DNA of 21,087 bases from JAUYQR01 sp031415015 (GTDB taxonomy: Bacteria; Pseudomonadota; Alphaproteobacteria; Rhodobacterales; Rhodobacteraceae). Below, piece by piece: positions 20,950 to 21,087 of the stretch. The notes beneath the pieces are model-generated. The model was not told where the DNA came from. It saw only the letters and a list, made by a program, of their open reading frames with translations, and made no database searches. The DNA lies in the NCBI GenBank assembly GCA_031415015.1, contig JANOQT010000144.1, positions 1-21,087 of the forward strand, written 5' to 3'. Positions within the stretch are counted from its first letter, which is position 1; each line of letters opens with the position of its first letter. A program made the translations under genes and the position numbers.

Positions 20950-21087
20950 TAATCCCCCCATTTTTAACGGGGTGTATTTGCAGAACTTACGCGGTCATTT
21001 TGTCGCTTTGCGCCCTCTTCGGGAACAGTTTCTGTGCGGGTGTGATGCCGCCGATGCCCATGTTCGGGCGGTCGTTGTTGTAAGTCC
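20950..21087 (-). mobile_element. End of an IS3/IS481-like insertion sequence (partial, runs off window)
   Basis: The region holds the last codons of a DDE transposase followed by about 37 non-coding bases containing CCCCCATTTTTAACGGGG. The conserved chromosomal genes stop before this point. The exact tip of the element was not determined; about 20950 is an estimate from where the C/G-flanked, A/T-rich stretch begins. Confidence 0.55.
20987..21087 (-). CDS. IS3/IS481-like transposase, C-terminal fragment (cut by window edge)
   Basis: Read on the minus strand from the window edge to TAA at 20987, the fragment gives TYNNDRPNMGIGGITPAQKL and then FPKRAQSDKMTA. The pattern YN-x-x-RP-x-x-x-(I/L)GG-(I/L)TP marks the very C-terminus of integrase-core (rve) transposases of the IS3/IS481 group. 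Catalytic residues lie outside the window, so intactness cannot be judged. It belongs to a different family from the element at the left edge. Confidence 0.8.
   Translation of the reverse strand, partial: TYNNDRPNMGIGGITPAQKLFPKRAQSDKMTA

Overview
The window looks like alphaproteobacterial DNA, most likely a member of the Rhodobacterales (Roseobacter group). Reasons: high GC, a conserved set of Rhodobacterales housekeeping genes, many 1-8 bp stop/start overlaps, and TTTGCAAA boxes next to a propionyl-CoA synthetase gene, which is the motif described for the ScfR-type regulator PccR of Rhodobacter. It begins inside one insertion sequence (IS66-like) and ends inside another (IS3/IS481-like). 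It may therefore be a whole contig bounded by repeats; this is inference.

Left edge (1-836): the 5' part of an IS66-like element on the minus strand ends at about 140. It has cut off the start of a small membrane-protein gene (141-284). Directly downstream is a dead cytochrome b561 gene (343-836) with a frameshift and an in-frame TAG. This edge is decaying. Next come an alpha/beta hydrolase (840-1610, -), a small one-helix membrane protein (1707-2078, +), a DUF817 multi-pass membrane protein (2044-2934, -) and glyA (3037-4332, -). NAD kinase (4538-5305, +) diverges from glyA.

Middle (5302-11757, all minus strand): maeB (malic enzyme with a phosphotransacetylase-like tail), then prpE (propionyl-CoA synthetase), then a small Hpt phosphotransfer protein translationally coupled to an NtrC/LuxO-like sigma-54 activator. 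No histidine kinase is in the window to feed this pair. maeB and prpE suit growth on propionate and C4 acids: propionate to propionyl-CoA, then through C4 acids to malate and pyruvate.

Right half (11897-17553, +): an unusual VOC plus double-cupin protein, then a tightly packed nucleoside-salvage operon cdd-deoA-deoB-add-upp in which each gene overlaps the next. A perfect 14-bp palindrome sits just in front of cdd and is a good candidate operator. Together these genes deaminate cytidine and adenosine, release the base from thymidine/deoxyuridine, isomerise (deoxy)ribose-1-phosphate and re-use uracil. A thymidine kinase (tdk, 20288-20866, -) lies a few genes away. Between them are a secreted SPOR-domain protein with a TTG start, an unrecognised one-helix membrane protein, and an EamA-type transporter.

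No tRNA, rRNA or CRISPR array was seen, and no gene-free stretch exceeds 300 bases. I found no convincing new multi-gene defence or biosynthetic system. The most interesting points are the Hpt/sigma-54 regulator pair without a kinase, the box clusters around prpE, the cdd operator, the VOC-cupin fusion and the IS-linked gene decay at the left edge.
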